Source: Leuconostoc suionicum (lineage in GTDB: Bacteria; Bacillota; Bacilli; Lactobacillales; Lactobacillaceae). Taken from it: 64,000 bases of DNA. Positions 17,324 through 27,375 of this stretch are shown here, piece by piece. Position 1 is the first letter of the stretch, and each line of letters starts with the position of its first letter. A model generated the notes under the pieces. It was given only the letters and a program-made list of their open reading frames with translations, did not search any database and was not told where the DNA came from. The stretch spans positions 1,901,501 through 1,965,500 of the forward strand of contig NZ_CP015247.1 of assembly GCF_001891125.1 (NCBI RefSeq), written 5' to 3'. The position numbers were made by a program, and so were the translations under genes.

Positions 17324-19126
17324 TCATTCAATAAATTTCTTTCTGTCTAATACTGGTGCAACTACCTTATGATCAGTTTTAGTCATCGCTTTAATATATT
17401 TAATAAACGTATCCGTATCTGTTCCCACTGCTCCAATTATCTTAGTATCTTTAAACGCGTAGAAATTATCGCCTGCTCCATGCAAAAAGTCATTAATTAC
17501 GACACGATAAGTTTGATTATCAGAAACTAGTTGACCTTTACTATCATGTATCTCTTTAACAACATAGAGCTGATTCTCATTATTATTTTTTTCATAAGTG
17601 TAGGTTAACCCAGCTATTTGTAGGTAGTATTGCTGATTCTCATCATATTGTTCATTCAATGCCTGACGAATTTGTTTACCCGTCATTTCAACTACTTGTA
17701 ACACATTTCCAAATGGTTGAACAGCTAATGCCGCACCCCAAGTAATCGTTTTATTAGATTTTACAACTAAGTCAGACCGCACACCACCGGTATTGGTAAA
17801 AGCAAAATCCGGTTTCAAGTTAGCTTTTTGAGCACCGTACAATTGTGCATCAGCGACTAATTCACCTGCTTCATTCTCCATAGTTGAATTATTATGCAAT
17901 CGTCCAGTGATGGTTTCTGCTTTTCCTGCATAGCCAATAACATTGTTCACTTTACTTTTCACAAGTTTATCAGCTTCATTCACAATTGATGTTACTTTTT
18001 TGTCCGCTTTAGTTTCAGCGTCATCTTTTTGTGACAATACTGGATAAACATGTGTCAACACTTTTGTAAATTTACCTGTCTTAGAACTGATATAACTCCA
18101 GCTATCATCATATGCTTTTCCTGTATACACAGCTTGTACCACATGCGTGCGACCAACCCGTGCATTTGCATACTGATGAGAATGCGCAGCTATATATAAA
18201 CCAACATTATTATTAGGATCTATTTTATTGACCTTTTGCAAGATGTCTACTGTAGGACCGCTAGTTGTGTTGTCTTTACTTCGAACACCAGTATGGCCAA
18301 CTACAACTACAGCTTTAACACCCTTACTGCGTAAAATTTTGTCATACTTTGCAATAGTTTTCGCTTCATCGAGTATTTGATAATCTTTATAGTTTTTATA
18401 CAGAGTTAAACTTGGTAGCGTGGAAGTCTCTAAACCAATAATACCAACTTTGGCTGTTCTATTATTTTGCTTTACTGTTTTAATCACATAAGGTTTATAC
18501 CCATAGGGTATTTTATGATCCTTCTTGTTGACAACATTGGCAACTACCATTTTAATTCCTGAGGAACGGTGTGCATAATTTTTAACTAAAGAATCTGCAC
18601 TACTACTTGGCTTTCCGCCAGTTAATATGCGATTAAATTCTGGCAAACCTTGATCAAATTCGTGATTACCTAACGTGCCAATCTCAAATTTCATAGCTTT
18701 TAAAACATGCATTGTTGACTCATGAGCCAACAATGATGAATTAGCTGGTGCGGCACCCACCATGTCGCCTGCTTCAATGCGTAAACTGTTAGTAGATTTC
18801 GTTACCTTTTTAAACTGTGATTCTGCTTGATTTAAGTATGATGCCAAACGACCAACAGTTCCCGCATCTTCGTATGTTTTTGTCCCGATTTCCACAGCGC
18901 CTGTGGTCTCCAATCCACCATGCAAATCATTAATTCCTAAAAACTGAACAGCAATGTCTCGACTATTACTCTGATCTGTCTTTTGGTAATCAGGTTCAAG
19001 ACTAGGCTTGCTATAACTGTCAGTATCATTCGTAACTTGAACATCTGCGTAAATTACTGGACCACTTGTTAACATTAACCCACAAAAAACGAACGGTATT
19101 AAACCGGATAATAATTTTAATCTCAT
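17324..19126 (-). CDS. Secreted 5'-nucleotidase / 2',3'-cyclic phosphodiesterase
   Basis: A 600-residue UshA-family protein with a signal peptide (basic MRLK, then a hydrophobic stretch to about residue 27). The metallophosphatase domain shows LGINDLHGGLE, EAGDMVGAAP, LGNHEFDQG, VVGHTGV and AAHSHQY, which together supply the two-metal site. The C-terminal nucleotide-binding domain (about 390-590) has TNTGGVRSDL, AVQPFGN and NDFLHGAGDNFYAFK. There is no LPXTG anchor or other sorting signal, so it is likely released or held by the signal region. It would salvage external nucleotides. Its promoter lies at 19154-19183. Confidence 0.9.
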   Translation of the reverse strand: MRLKLLSGLIPFVFCGLMLTSGPVIYADVQVTNDTDSYSKPSLEPDYQKTDQSNSRDIAVQFLGINDLHGGLETTGAVEIGTKTYEDAGTVGRLASYLNQAESQFKKVTKSTNSLRIEAGDMVGAAPANSSLLAHESTMHVLKAMKFEIGTLGNHEFDQGLPEFNRILTGGKPSSSADSLVKNYAHRSSGIKMVVANVVNKKDHKIPYGYKPYVIKTVKQNNRTAKVGIIGLETSTLPSLTLYKNYKDYQILDEAKTIAKYDKILRSKGVKAVVVVGHTGVRSKDNTTSGPTVDILQKVNKIDPNNNVGLYIAAHSHQYANARVGRTHVVQAVYTGKAYDDSWSYISSKTGKFTKVLTHVYPVLSQKDDAETKADKKVTSIVNEADKLVKSKVNNVIGYAGKAETITGRLHNNSTMENEAGELVADAQLYGAQKANLKPDFAFTNTGGVRSDLVVKSNKTITWGAALAVQPFGNVLQVVEMTGKQIRQALNEQYDENQQYYLQIAGLTYTYEKNNNENQLYVVKEIHDSKGQLVSDNQTYRVVINDFLHGAGDNFYAFKDTKIIGAVGTDTDTFIKYIKAMTKTDHKVVAPVLDRKKFIE

Positions 19127-19153
19127 ATCATCTTCTCCCCTATAAGTGGTTTT

Positions 19154-19183
19154 AGTATATCATTTCACATAATACACGCCCAA
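19154..19183 (-). promoter_or_regulatory. Promoter of the secreted nucleotidase
   Basis: On the minus strand TTGGGC (19178-19183), an 18-base spacer and TATACT (19154-19159) lie about 30 bases before the start. The rest of the 384-base gap (19184-19449) is very A/T rich and shows no gene. Confidence 0.5.
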
Positions 19184-19449
19184 TTATAATTTGGTTAAAA
19201 AGAAACAATTTTTATTAAAACCAGTAAATCGTTCGTAATTTAAAACATAATCGCATTTACTAGTTTCTCTGGGAAGTAGGCATTTTAAGCAAAATAAACA
19301 TCAAAAAAATACTGTCTAAAATAAATTTACACTCACTATTTTTTAACAAATGATTTATTTAAACAATTACTATTTTGTCCAAAAATTGATAAACGTTATA
19401 TTTTTAATAAATATTTTTAAATTTTTGAATCAATTGTTCGGATTACAAT

Positions 19450-19484
19450 AAAAAAGCTTCATAAATACTATGAAGCCTTTTCGT
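19450..19484 (-). terminator. Terminator after dnaB
   Basis: On the minus strand AAAAGGCTTCATAG pairs with TATGAAGCTTTTTT around a short loop, just past the dnaB stop codon. Confidence 0.75.
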
Positions 19485-19510
19485 ATAATTATTACTAATT
19501 TAATTTTTCA

Positions 19511-20974
19511 TCACCAACCTGGGCTGATATCCGGCGCGCCAGCATTCATATCATCCCGATATAGCGGTGCCATAGCATTAAACTTGAATGTCGGTTTATT
19601 AAACATCAAGGTAGCTGTACCACGAGCGCCAGCTCGGTTTTTTTCAAATATAATTTCAATCGGCACCGCTTCTTGTTCTTCACGCGGGTCCCCGTCACCA
19701 TCTTCAGAATCGCCACGTGAATAATCATCTCGATACAAAAACGCGACAACATCAGCATCTTGTTCAATCGAACCTGAATCACGTAAGTCTGACAAAACTG
19801 GGCGCTTGTCAGTACGTTGCTCCACACCTCGGCTCAATTGTGCAAGTGCAATAATTGGTGTGTTCAACTCTTTAGCCATTTTTTTAATCGCGCGTGAAAC
19901 TTCAGAAACGGCTTGTTGTCGACTTTCGGAGTTATTGGACTCGATTAGCCCCAAATAATCAATTACGACCATACCGATTGGATGCGGATTTTGAATGCGC
20001 TCTTCTTGAGTCATGTCACTTAACAAATCACGTTCCAATTGATGTAGCTTGGCACTAATCTGGTTAATTTTAATACCAGCAGTATCATCCATGTAAATTT
20101 TCATTTGCGCAAGTGATTGCATAGCAAGTGTTAACGCTTGCCAATCTTCTTGAGTCATTTGCCCTGTTGTTAAATGATTAGAATCAATTGACCCCTCACC
20201 CGCAAGCAATCGGCCAACAATATCTGTCGCACTCATTTCCATTTCAAAAATAACAACAGGCACTTTTTCATTTTTGGCTACATTGCGGGCAATGTTCAAC
20301 ACGAAGGCCGTTTTACCAACGGCTGGTCGAGCACCAAAAACAATCATCTGATCATTTCGAAAGCCATGTGTAATTTTATCCATTTCAGGATATCCTGTTG
20401 ATAAACCAACAACATCACTATCATTTTTAACAGCTTCGTCCAGATTGGCTTGATATTCCTGCAATACATCTTTGATTTTCCTAAAGTTTTCATCGCCACG
20501 ATTTTCAGCAATGGTATCAATACTACGTGATAATTGCGCTAATAAATCTTCACTTGGTTCTGCAGCATCATAAGCCAACGACATTGTTCTCGTTAACGTA
20601 TCAATCATTTTACGTAAAACGGATTTTTCTCGAACAATATTTGCATAATGCTTCAAATTGGCGGATGAAGCCGTTGACTCTGATATTTCTGCCAGATAAG
20701 CCATGCCACCAACGTTTTCAAGTTGATGCATACTATTAAGTTTATCTTGCACTGTCAGCATATCAATTGGACGGTTTTCATCCACTAATGCCTGCATGGC
20801 TTTAAAAATAGTTTGGTTCGCTAATTTATTGAAATCCTCAGGTACCAAGATTGCACTAGCTTCAACCATCGCATTTTCTGACTTAACAGCAAAAAAGATG
20901 GATCCGAGAACTGCGCGTTCAGCATCACCATCTTGCGGCACTTGCCGATATTCATTTGATACCGGATTATCCAT
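19511..20974 (-). CDS. dnaB: Replicative DNA helicase DnaB
   Basis: Hexameric helicase that unwinds DNA at the replication fork. The 487 residues show the N-terminal helical domain (DGDAERAVLGSIFF), the linker, and a RecA-like C-terminal domain with Walker A GARPAVGKTAFVLNIA, DYLGLIES (Walker B) and the DNA-binding region DLRDSGSIEQDADVVAFLYR. No intein or insertion is present. It follows rplI by one base and is last in the gdpP-rplI-dnaB unit, a common order in lactic acid bacteria. Confidence 0.97.
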   Translation of the reverse strand: MDNPVSNEYRQVPQDGDAERAVLGSIFFAVKSENAMVEASAILVPEDFNKLANQTIFKAMQALVDENRPIDMLTVQDKLNSMHQLENVGGMAYLAEISESTASSANLKHYANIVREKSVLRKMIDTLTRTMSLAYDAAEPSEDLLAQLSRSIDTIAENRGDENFRKIKDVLQEYQANLDEAVKNDSDVVGLSTGYPEMDKITHGFRNDQMIVFGARPAVGKTAFVLNIARNVAKNEKVPVVIFEMEMSATDIVGRLLAGEGSIDSNHLTTGQMTQEDWQALTLAMQSLAQMKIYMDDTAGIKINQISAKLHQLERDLLSDMTQEERIQNPHPIGMVVIDYLGLIESNNSESRQQAVSEVSRAIKKMAKELNTPIIALAQLSRGVEQRTDKRPVLSDLRDSGSIEQDADVVAFLYRDDYSRGDSEDGDGDPREEQEAVPIEIIFEKNRAGARGTATLMFNKPTFKFNAMAPLYRDDMNAGAPDISPGW

Positions 20975-20975
20975 A

Positions 20976-21428
20976 TTAACCCTCGCTTACATGAACACGC
21001 AATTGCGCTGTCACTTCTCGGTGTAATTTAACTGGTACATCTGTATAACCAAGTGCGTGTATTGGCTGATTGAGTTCCATCTTTCGCTTATCAATTTTGA
21101 TTTGATATTGTTTTTCTAAGGCAGCCGCAATTTGTTTTGTTGAAACAGCACCAAATAGACGTCCATCTGTTCCTGATTTGCCAGTTAGCTCAACAACCGT
21201 CTTTTCGTTAGCGAAAAAATCTGCTAATTTTTTCGCTTCAGCTAGTTCCTCAGCTGCCGCTTTTTCTTCAGCCTTTTGACGCCCCTTAACGGCGCCCAAG
21301 TTTTTTCCTGTAGCTGGCTCTGCTTTTTTATTTTTAATTAGAAAATTATTGGCATACCCATCAGGTACTTCTTTAATTTCTCCTTTTTTTCCGCGGCCTT
21401 TAACGTCTTCTAAAAATACTACTTTCAT
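20976..21428 (-). CDS. rplI: 50S ribosomal protein L9
   Basis: The 150 residues give the typical two-domain L9: N-terminal [21 protein letters not shown] with [11 protein letters not shown], a long connecting helix rich in Lys, Ala and Glu, and a C-terminal RNA-binding domain. It lies between gdpP (17-base gap) and dnaB (one-base gap). Confidence 0.97.
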   Translation of the reverse strand: MKVVFLEDVKGRGKKGEIKEVPDGYANNFLIKNKKAEPATGKNLGAVKGRQKAEEKAAAEELAEAKKLADFFANEKTVVELTGKSGTDGRLFGAVSTKQIAAALEKQYQIKIDKRKMELNQPIHALGYTDVPVKLHREVTAQLRVHVSEG

Positions 21429-21445
21429 TTTTTTAATCCCCTATG

Positions 21446-23473
21446 TTAATCTTCTGATTGTTCCGCAATTACATTTAATAATTGTTGTTTGGCTTCTTCG
21501 GTTGTTACATTAGCAATTTGGGTGGCTGCATTAGATAAATGCCCACCACCGCCAAGGGCCTCCATTGTACGTTGCACATTGCGTTCCCCAGTTGATCGGG
21601 CTGAAATACCAACCCGTCCATCCTGACGTTTAGTGATCACAAATGAGGCATACACACCGCTAATTTGCAAGAGTTCGTCCGCAGCTTGTGCAGTAAGCAA
21701 ACCAGAATAGATATCTTTGTTATCACCAACAGCAATAGCATTCCCTTCATGAATCTCTGCCAAATTAACCAAATGACTTCGCGATTTGAAATCCGAGAAC
21801 TTCTCTTTCATAAATGACTGAATCAAGTTACTATCAGCTCCGTTAGCACGTAAATAACTAGCAGCATCAAATGTACGTGATCCCGTACGCAAAGTGAAGT
21901 TTTTAGTATCAATCTGTATGCCACCTAACATCGCCGTTGATTCTAGCTTTGTAATTGGTGCATGTGACTGATCTTGATATTGCAGCAACTCAACAACTAG
22001 TTCTGATGTCGATGATGCATATGGCTCTATATAAGACATCAACGGTTTTTCATCTAAACCTTGCTCGGCTAGACGATGATGATCAATCACAACTACACGG
22101 TTGGCTAACCTCTCGAGTAGCTGTGGTGCGCCAGAAATACTTGCTTTGGCATGATCAACTAATACTAGTAACGTATTATCACGTACTAGCTTCAATGCTC
22201 GCGCTTCATCTACGATAGAATCATCAATATTTGATCCTGGAGCCACAAATTCTGATGGCTTTTTGCGAAGTTCAGCTAACAGTAGCTGGATATCACTGTA
22301 CACATGCTTTTCGTCCAACACAAGAAAAGCTGGTTTATTTTTTGTCTGGGCCATACGCCAGACACCCAATCCAGAGCCAACTGCATCTAGATCCGGCATT
22401 GCATGTCCGACAATCATAATATTATCAGCCTGCTCCATTAGTTCAGCAATAGTTTGTGATACCATGCGAGCACGGACACGGGTACGTTTTTCCATCGGAT
22501 TGCTTGCACCACCATAAAAACGTGCCGCTGCCTGTTCAGATTTCACAACCACCTGATCACCACCACGACCCAAGGCCAAATCTAAGTTTGTCTGGGCCAT
22601 TTTAGCAAGCTTATTAATATCTGTGTCATCATATGCTATTCCGACCGACAATGTCACAGGTAAGTTCTGTTGTGCCGTTGCTTCTCGAATGTCTTTTAAG
22701 ACACTGAACTTATCTTCCTCAGCTTCTTTAAGGGCTGATTGATAACCAAACATAACATAATGAAGTGTATTCAAACGACGGATATAAATATGATGTTCGA
22801 GCGCCCAATCAGACAATGCGCGTGTCACGTATGTCCGTAAAGTAGACGTTTCAGACTCGCTCATACCATCAGTGACTTCCTCGTAGTTATCAACCGATAT
22901 CAACCCACTGAACAACTGATGATCTTCATACTTTTTAGTAATCGCGGCATACTCACTGATATCCATCAAATAAATGACCCGTAAGTTTTGTTGAACAAAT
23001 AACGAAAACTGCCTACCCTGCCAGGTGATTGTATTTGTCTCGGAAGCATCGGCATAATTATCAATCTCTAGAGCCAATTTATTATCTAGCTCCGACAATT
23101 CTAATCCAAGCACATCTCTTTTGTCTAGGTATGCTTGCATATATGGATTAATCCAATCAATTTTTTTATCTTGATTAAGCAAAATAATGCCAATCGGCAT
23201 TCGAATTAAAGCTTCTTGTTCACTACGTGCAATGCGATACCCTAAGCCAGACAAGTACTCTTGTGCATCTTCACTAACCTCTTTGAAGGCTTGTGCACTA
23301 AACACTAATCCAATAATAACTATTGCCAACCAGATGAGCCCAAATGTTATATTAAACAGCATAGCAAAAATAACACTCATTACACTTGATACAAGTAACA
23401 AAAATGCTACTGTACTCAGTTTAGTGTTTTGAAAGAATATCGGTAAATTTTTAAAACTTAAAAATCGTTTCAC
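21446..23473 (-). CDS. gdpP: c-di-AMP phosphodiesterase GdpP
   Basis: Membrane-bound phosphodiesterase that breaks down cyclic di-AMP and so affects osmotic balance and wall stress. In 675 residues: two membrane helices near 15-65, a PAS-like region, a degenerate GGDEF domain (FSGLISVDNYEEV with no GGDEF catalytic motif), then the DHH domain from about 345 with GHAMPDLDAVGSG and VVIDHHRLAEQG, and a DHHA1 domain ending in GGGGHLSNAATQIA. These are the features that define GdpP/YybT. The ATG is close to the upstream edge and weakly preceded by GGAAG. Confidence 0.95.
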   Translation of the reverse strand: MKRFLSFKNLPIFFQNTKLSTVAFLLLVSSVMSVIFAMLFNITFGLIWLAIVIIGLVFSAQAFKEVSEDAQEYLSGLGYRIARSEQEALIRMPIGIILLNQDKKIDWINPYMQAYLDKRDVLGLELSELDNKLALEIDNYADASETNTITWQGRQFSLFVQQNLRVIYLMDISEYAAITKKYEDHQLFSGLISVDNYEEVTDGMSESETSTLRTYVTRALSDWALEHHIYIRRLNTLHYVMFGYQSALKEAEEDKFSVLKDIREATAQQNLPVTLSVGIAYDDTDINKLAKMAQTNLDLALGRGGDQVVVKSEQAAARFYGGASNPMEKRTRVRARMVSQTIAELMEQADNIMIVGHAMPDLDAVGSGLGVWRMAQTKNKPAFLVLDEKHVYSDIQLLLAELRKKPSEFVAPGSNIDDSIVDEARALKLVRDNTLLVLVDHAKASISGAPQLLERLANRVVVIDHHRLAEQGLDEKPLMSYIEPYASSTSELVVELLQYQDQSHAPITKLESTAMLGGIQIDTKNFTLRTGSRTFDAASYLRANGADSNLIQSFMKEKFSDFKSRSHLVNLAEIHEGNAIAVGDNKDIYSGLLTAQAADELLQISGVYASFVITKRQDGRVGISARSTGERNVQRTMEALGGGGHLSNAATQIANVTTEEAKQQLLNVIAEQSED

Positions 23474-23605
23474 GTGCTACTTCCTTCTAATTATCATATC
23501 TTCTATTTTACCACAGGGTGCCATTATTAATATGAGAATACTTCAGACAAGCCATAACATGGTTCGTTAGATACAGCTACATCCCGAATTCAATACGAAA
23601 TATAC

Positions 23606-23638
23606 AAAAAAGCCCGAGGCGGTTTGCCTCAGGCTTTT
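23606..23638 (-). terminator. Terminator after rpsR
   Basis: On the minus strand AAAAGCCTGAGGC pairs with GCCTCGGGCTTTTTT around a 5-base loop, closing the rpsF-ssb-rpsR unit. Confidence 0.85.
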
Positions 23639-23643
23639 AGAAA

Positions 23644-23928
23644 TTAATCTTCCGTAACGAATGGCAACAAAGCCATGATACGTGCACGCTTGATAGCAGT
23701 AGTTACCTTGCGTTGGTTTTTTGCAGAAGTACCAGTCACACGACGTGGCAAAATCTTACCGCGTTCTGAGATGAAACGTTCTAATAATTCAGTGTTCTTA
23801 TAGTCAATATATTCGATGTGGTTAGCAGCGATGAAATCAACCTTACGACGACGACGTGGACCGCCTTGTGGGCGACGTGAACGTTGTGGACGTTCTGAAT
23901 TTTGTGGACGTGAGTTTTGTTCTGACAT
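23644..23928 (-). CDS. rpsR: 30S ribosomal protein S18
   Basis: The 94 residues have a basic, Arg-rich, disordered N-terminal extension ([17 protein letters not shown]) and a conserved S18 core ([42 protein letters not shown] in pieces). The zinc-binding Cys of some S18 proteins are absent, as in the usual C-minus form. It is last in rpsF-ssb-rpsR and binds S6 in the ribosome. Confidence 0.96.
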   Translation of the reverse strand: MSEQNSRPQNSERPQRSRRPQGGPRRRRKVDFIAANHIEYIDYKNTELLERFISERGKILPRRVTGTSAKNQRKVTTAIKRARIMALLPFVTED

Positions 23929-23959
23929 AATAAAGCTCCTTTCGTAGTGTTTAATTTAT

Positions 23960-24526
23960 TTAGAATGGTAAATCATCATCTGATATATCAATTTCTGTAT
24001 TGCCACTAGCCGCAAATGGGTTAGGGGCACTATTTGACGAAGCTGATGATTGCGTATTTGAGTTTGAGCTCGCACTTGCAAAAGGATCAACACCGTTAAA
24101 TGAGTTATCATTACCGCCAAACGAATGATCGTTTGATCCGCTGAAGTTGTCAGCACCATTATTAGATGCCGATGATCCGTTCTGAGAACGACGCTTTTCA
24201 CTTTCAGCGCGAGATTCGAGTAATGAGAAATTATCAACAACAACTTCCGTCACGTAAACGCGTTGGCCAGCATTATTTTCATAATTTCTTGTTTGCAAAC
24301 GACCTTCAACAGCCACAAGTGCACCTTTTCCAGTGAAGTTTGCAAAGTTTTCAGCTGCTTTTCGCCAAATAACGGCGTTAATAAAGTCAGCCTCACGTTC
24401 ACCACTTGCGTTGGTGAACTGACGGTTAACCGCCAAGCTAAACGTACCGACTGCTACACCTGATTGTGTGTAACGTAATTCAACATCACGGGTCAATCGC
24501 CCAATTAATACTACTCGATTAATCAT
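23960..24526 (-). CDS. ssb: Single-stranded DNA-binding protein
   Basis: Binds and protects single-stranded DNA in replication and repair. In 188 residues: an OB fold ([52 protein letters not shown]), a long low-complexity Ser/Asn/Gly linker from about 115, and the acidic tip DDDLPF that recruits partner proteins. It lies between rpsF and rpsR. Confidence 0.97.
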   Translation of the reverse strand: MINRVVLIGRLTRDVELRYTQSGVAVGTFSLAVNRQFTNASGEREADFINAVIWRKAAENFANFTGKGALVAVEGRLQTRNYENNAGQRVYVTEVVVDNFSLLESRAESEKRRSQNGSSASNNGADNFSGSNDHSFGGNDNSFNGVDPFASASSNSNTQSSASSNSAPNPFAASGNTEIDISDDDLPF

Positions 24527-24559
24527 AATTAACGCTCCTTTCCCAGTGAAAATTCAAAT

Positions 24560-24856
24560 TTATTCTGCGTCGCGCTTAACAATCATGTGACGTAAGATGT
24601 CTTGAGAAATCTTTGCCAAACGATCAAATTCATTGATAGCCTTATCGTCTTCTGCAGTAAAATTGATAATGTGGTATGTACCTTCACGGTAGCCAGCAAT
24701 TTCGTATGCAAAACGACGAGTAGCCCAGTCGGCTGACTTTTGAATTGTTGCACCATTATCTGTCAAGATTGCATCAAAGCGCTCAACAAGAGTCTTCTTA
24801 GCATCCGCATCCAAATCAGGGCGAACAATATAAGTCATTTCGTATGATGTAGCCAT
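24560..24856 (-). CDS. rpsF: 30S ribosomal protein S6
   Basis: The 98 residues match S6: [42 protein letters not shown] and [38 protein letters not shown] in pieces. It heads the rpsF-ssb-rpsR operon. Its AAAGGAGG ribosome site can pair with CTCCTT upstream, so translation may be autoregulated. Confidence 0.97.
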   Translation of the reverse strand: MATSYEMTYIVRPDLDADAKKTLVERFDAILTDNGATIQKSADWATRRFAYEIAGYREGTYHIINFTAEDDKAINEFDRLAKISQDILRHMIVKRDAE

Positions 24857-24864
24857 TTTATTTC

Positions 24865-24900
24865 CTCCTTTTGGTCTCTGGCAGCCTTGGCTGCAAGGAG
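24865..24900 (-). promoter_or_regulatory. rpsF leader hairpin covering the ribosome site
   Basis: On the minus strand CTCCTT (24895-24900) can pair with AAGGAG of the rpsF ribosome site (24865-24870), enclosing a GCAGCC/GGCTGC hairpin (24881-24894). S6:S18 leader autoregulation is known in other bacteria; the specific recognition motif was not confirmed here. Confidence 0.45.
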
Positions 24901-24932
24901 TGATCGCACAAATTGTGCATTCACAACTACTA

Positions 24933-24962
24933 ATTCTACTACAATATAGCCTTACTTTTCAA
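24933..24962 (-). promoter_or_regulatory. rpsF operon promoter
   Basis: On the minus strand TTGAAA (24957-24962), an 18-base spacer and TAGAAT (24933-24938). Confidence 0.65.
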
Positions 24963-25068
24963 GTGTTTATCAGAATTATTTCCACTGGTAACTTATAATA
25001 CGATTTTTTTGTCTATCTTACTTATGTAGATATGCGGTCGAATTATATTAACTACCTATCTGCCTATG

Positions 25069-25100
25069 CAAAAAAAGCCCGCATTGTTAAATTTGCGAAC
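25069..25100 (-). terminator. Terminator after pepV
   Basis: On the minus strand GTTCGCA pairs with TGCGGGC (two G-U pairs) around a 10-base loop, followed by seven T residues. Confidence 0.6.
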
Positions 25101-25113
25101 TCATCTATCTTCG

Positions 25114-26565
25114 TTATCGAGTCATTTCATACATTACTTGCGCGAAAATAGCTTGTGTCTTAGGGATGTTATCTATCAGTACATATTCGTTTGGCTGATG
25201 GCTCATGACTGGTACATCAGGAAATTGCCCACCAAAAGCTACACCACGTTTTAATAAGCGTGCATACGAGCCGCCATTAGAAATTTTATATGTCTTTTGC
25301 GTATGCGTGTGCTGAGCATAAACATCCGCAAGTACTGTTACAATTGGATCACTGAGGTCTACCATGTGCGGATGTGTACCGAAAGCTTCCTGCTTAAATA
25401 TTTTGGCGTTCAAGCTCCCCATATGTCGCTGAACTTGTGTCAAAATAGCGGTTTCCGTTATGCCCATTGGATAACGAAAATTGATCCGAATTTCACTATC
25501 AGCATTAGCTTGAAATAAAATCTTACCCACATTTACTGTTAAATCACCCATAATATCATCATGGTAAACCAATCCGAGCTTTTCACCGAAAACGTTTTTA
25601 TGATTTGTCAAACCAAGAAACTCTAAGAATCCATGCGCTTGATCATCAAAATTATAGTTTAACAAAAAATGAGCCAAATACGTTGCCGCATTCAAACCAT
25701 CTTCTGGGTAGGCGCCATGAACAGATTTCCCATACAGCGTTAATATAATATGCCCATCATCATATTGACCTATACCCGAAATCATTAGTGTATCTTTGAG
25801 ATAGCGCTCATATGCAGCTAAAAACCCATTGATGTCAACACCTTCAGGTAGCTCAACATCAGCAACCGCAGTCCCTGGTACAACATTATCTCGTTCCCCA
25901 GACTGAAATCGATGTAGCTTCCACGCACCCAATGTTGTACCTTGAAACTGAATTGATAAGGTTAGAAAACCTTTTTCACCAGGAACAACTGGGAAAGCTC
26001 CGTCAGGTGAAAAACCAAGCGTCGGTTCACCAACTTGATCCAAATAAGCCCGCATATCACGCCAATCAGATTCCTCATCACTACCAAAAATCAAACGTAT
26101 TTTTTTTCGTGGTTGAAAACCAGCATCTTTTAATTGTTTCAAGGCGTAATAACTGGCTATTAAATCAGCTTTCATATCGTGTGAACCACGTCCATACAAG
26201 CGATTGCCAATGATTTTAGGGCTAAATGGTAACGTTATCGTCCATGCATCCCCATCCCCACCAGGAACAACATCAACGTGTGACAAAACCCCAAAGGTTT
26301 CCGTTGCATCATCTGGTCCATAGTCAATAACAACAACCATATTATCCGCGACACGCTCAACTTTAAATCCGTCACGTCTGCCCATATCAACTAGAAATTG
26401 TAGTGCTGTTTCAATACCTGCTCCAAAAGGTTGTTGAACATTAGCTGTTGTTTTATCTAACACAGATGGTATTGATAAAAACTGTAACAAGTCATTAAAT
26501 AATTCTGATTTGTACAATTGCGACTTTTGTTGCCACTGTTCAGCTGTCATTTGAAAGGATTCCAC
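25114..26565 (-). CDS. pepV: Dipeptidase PepV (M20 family)
   Basis: Cytoplasmic zinc dipeptidase of lactic acid bacteria that frees amino acids from imported dipeptides. The 483 residues show GVLSHVDVVPGGDGD with a metal His, GRGSHDMKADLIASYYALKQL, FGSDEESDW, and HQPNEYVLID near the C terminus. The start is GTG, set by GGAGG six bases upstream, and lies 19 bases inside ecfT. It is therefore last in the T-box operon with the SAM hydrolase and ECF genes, which ties peptide breakdown to the same amino-acid signal. Confidence 0.93.
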   Translation of the reverse strand: MESFQMTAEQWQQKSQLYKSELFNDLLQFLSIPSVLDKTTANVQQPFGAGIETALQFLVDMGRRDGFKVERVADNMVVVIDYGPDDATETFGVLSHVDVVPGGDGDAWTITLPFSPKIIGNRLYGRGSHDMKADLIASYYALKQLKDAGFQPRKKIRLIFGSDEESDWRDMRAYLDQVGEPTLGFSPDGAFPVVPGEKGFLTLSIQFQGTTLGAWKLHRFQSGERDNVVPGTAVADVELPEGVDINGFLAAYERYLKDTLMISGIGQYDDGHIILTLYGKSVHGAYPEDGLNAATYLAHFLLNYNFDDQAHGFLEFLGLTNHKNVFGEKLGLVYHDDIMGDLTVNVGKILFQANADSEIRINFRYPMGITETAILTQVQRHMGSLNAKIFKQEAFGTHPHMVDLSDPIVTVLADVYAQHTHTQKTYKISNGGSYARLLKRGVAFGGQFPDVPVMSHQPNEYVLIDNIPKTQAIFAQVMYEMTR

Positions 26566-27374
26566 ATCCGACCTCCATTAATTATAAATAGCAAGACACC
26601 AATCACGACAATCAATGCCGACCATAGAATCATAGTCACATCACGCATGGAAAAACGTTGTTCTTGATACCATGAACGTTTATTATAACGTCCAAAGCGG
26701 CGTAATTCCATAGCTTGGCTAATCGTATCAATCCGACCTAAACTTGAAAATACCAATGGTAGAATAATTTGTACAGTACCCTTCATCCGTTGTATTAAAC
26801 TAGATTTTTTTGATATTTCGTAGCCACGTGCCTGTTGTGCCAAACTAATCGTTCGATAATCACTCTGTACGTCAGGAATATAGCGCAAGGTAATTGCGAC
26901 GGCATACGCCACTTTGTAAGGCACGCCAATTTTATTTAACCCAGCAGCAAACTCACTAGGATTGGTGGTGAAAAGCAATACAATTGACAACGGAAATGAG
27001 AATAAATATTTTAATAGAAGATTAAATTCGTAAAACAGCTGTTCTTGCGTAATCGTAAACCAACCGCTACCAAACATCACATGTTTCGTACCATATATTT
27101 GTTCACCATATTGAGGCGCCAAAACAGTAATCATCACAAGGTTAATCAAACCAATGAATAATACCAATTTTAAAAGTAGTGCATATTCCTGATATTTAAT
27201 GTGAGCCATTTTAATTAAAAAAAACGATAATATTGTTAAAGCAATTAAAAAACGTGTATCATAAGAAATCATGCCAATTGTTGTTAATGCTAAAAACCCA
27301 ACTAATTTGGCGGTTCCCGTAGCATGATTAATCCAAGTATTTCTTGCTTTATATCCGAAAAGTGAGTTATCCAT
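26547..27374 (-). CDS. ecfT: ECF transporter transmembrane component EcfT
   Basis: Membrane scaffold of an energy-coupling-factor transporter. The 275 residues have five to six membrane helices and the cytoplasmic coupling helices with the family motifs, here AQQARGYEI and AMELRRFGR (usual consensus A-R-G). It follows the fused ATPase gene by one base and overlaps pepV. Confidence 0.92.
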   Translation of the reverse strand: MDNSLFGYKARNTWINHATGTAKLVGFLALTTIGMISYDTRFLIALTILSFFLIKMAHIKYQEYALLLKLVLFIGLINLVMITVLAPQYGEQIYGTKHVMFGSGWFTITQEQLFYEFNLLLKYLFSFPLSIVLLFTTNPSEFAAGLNKIGVPYKVAYAVAITLRYIPDVQSDYRTISLAQQARGYEISKKSSLIQRMKGTVQIILPLVFSSLGRIDTISQAMELRRFGRYNKRSWYQEQRFSMRDVTMILWSALIVVIGVLLFIINGGRMWNPFK

Positions 27375-27375
27375 C

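Noticed and set aside
19127-19510. Possible small gene in the nucleotidase-dnaB gap
   Set aside because: All frames are short and A/T driven; only a promoter and a terminator are supported.
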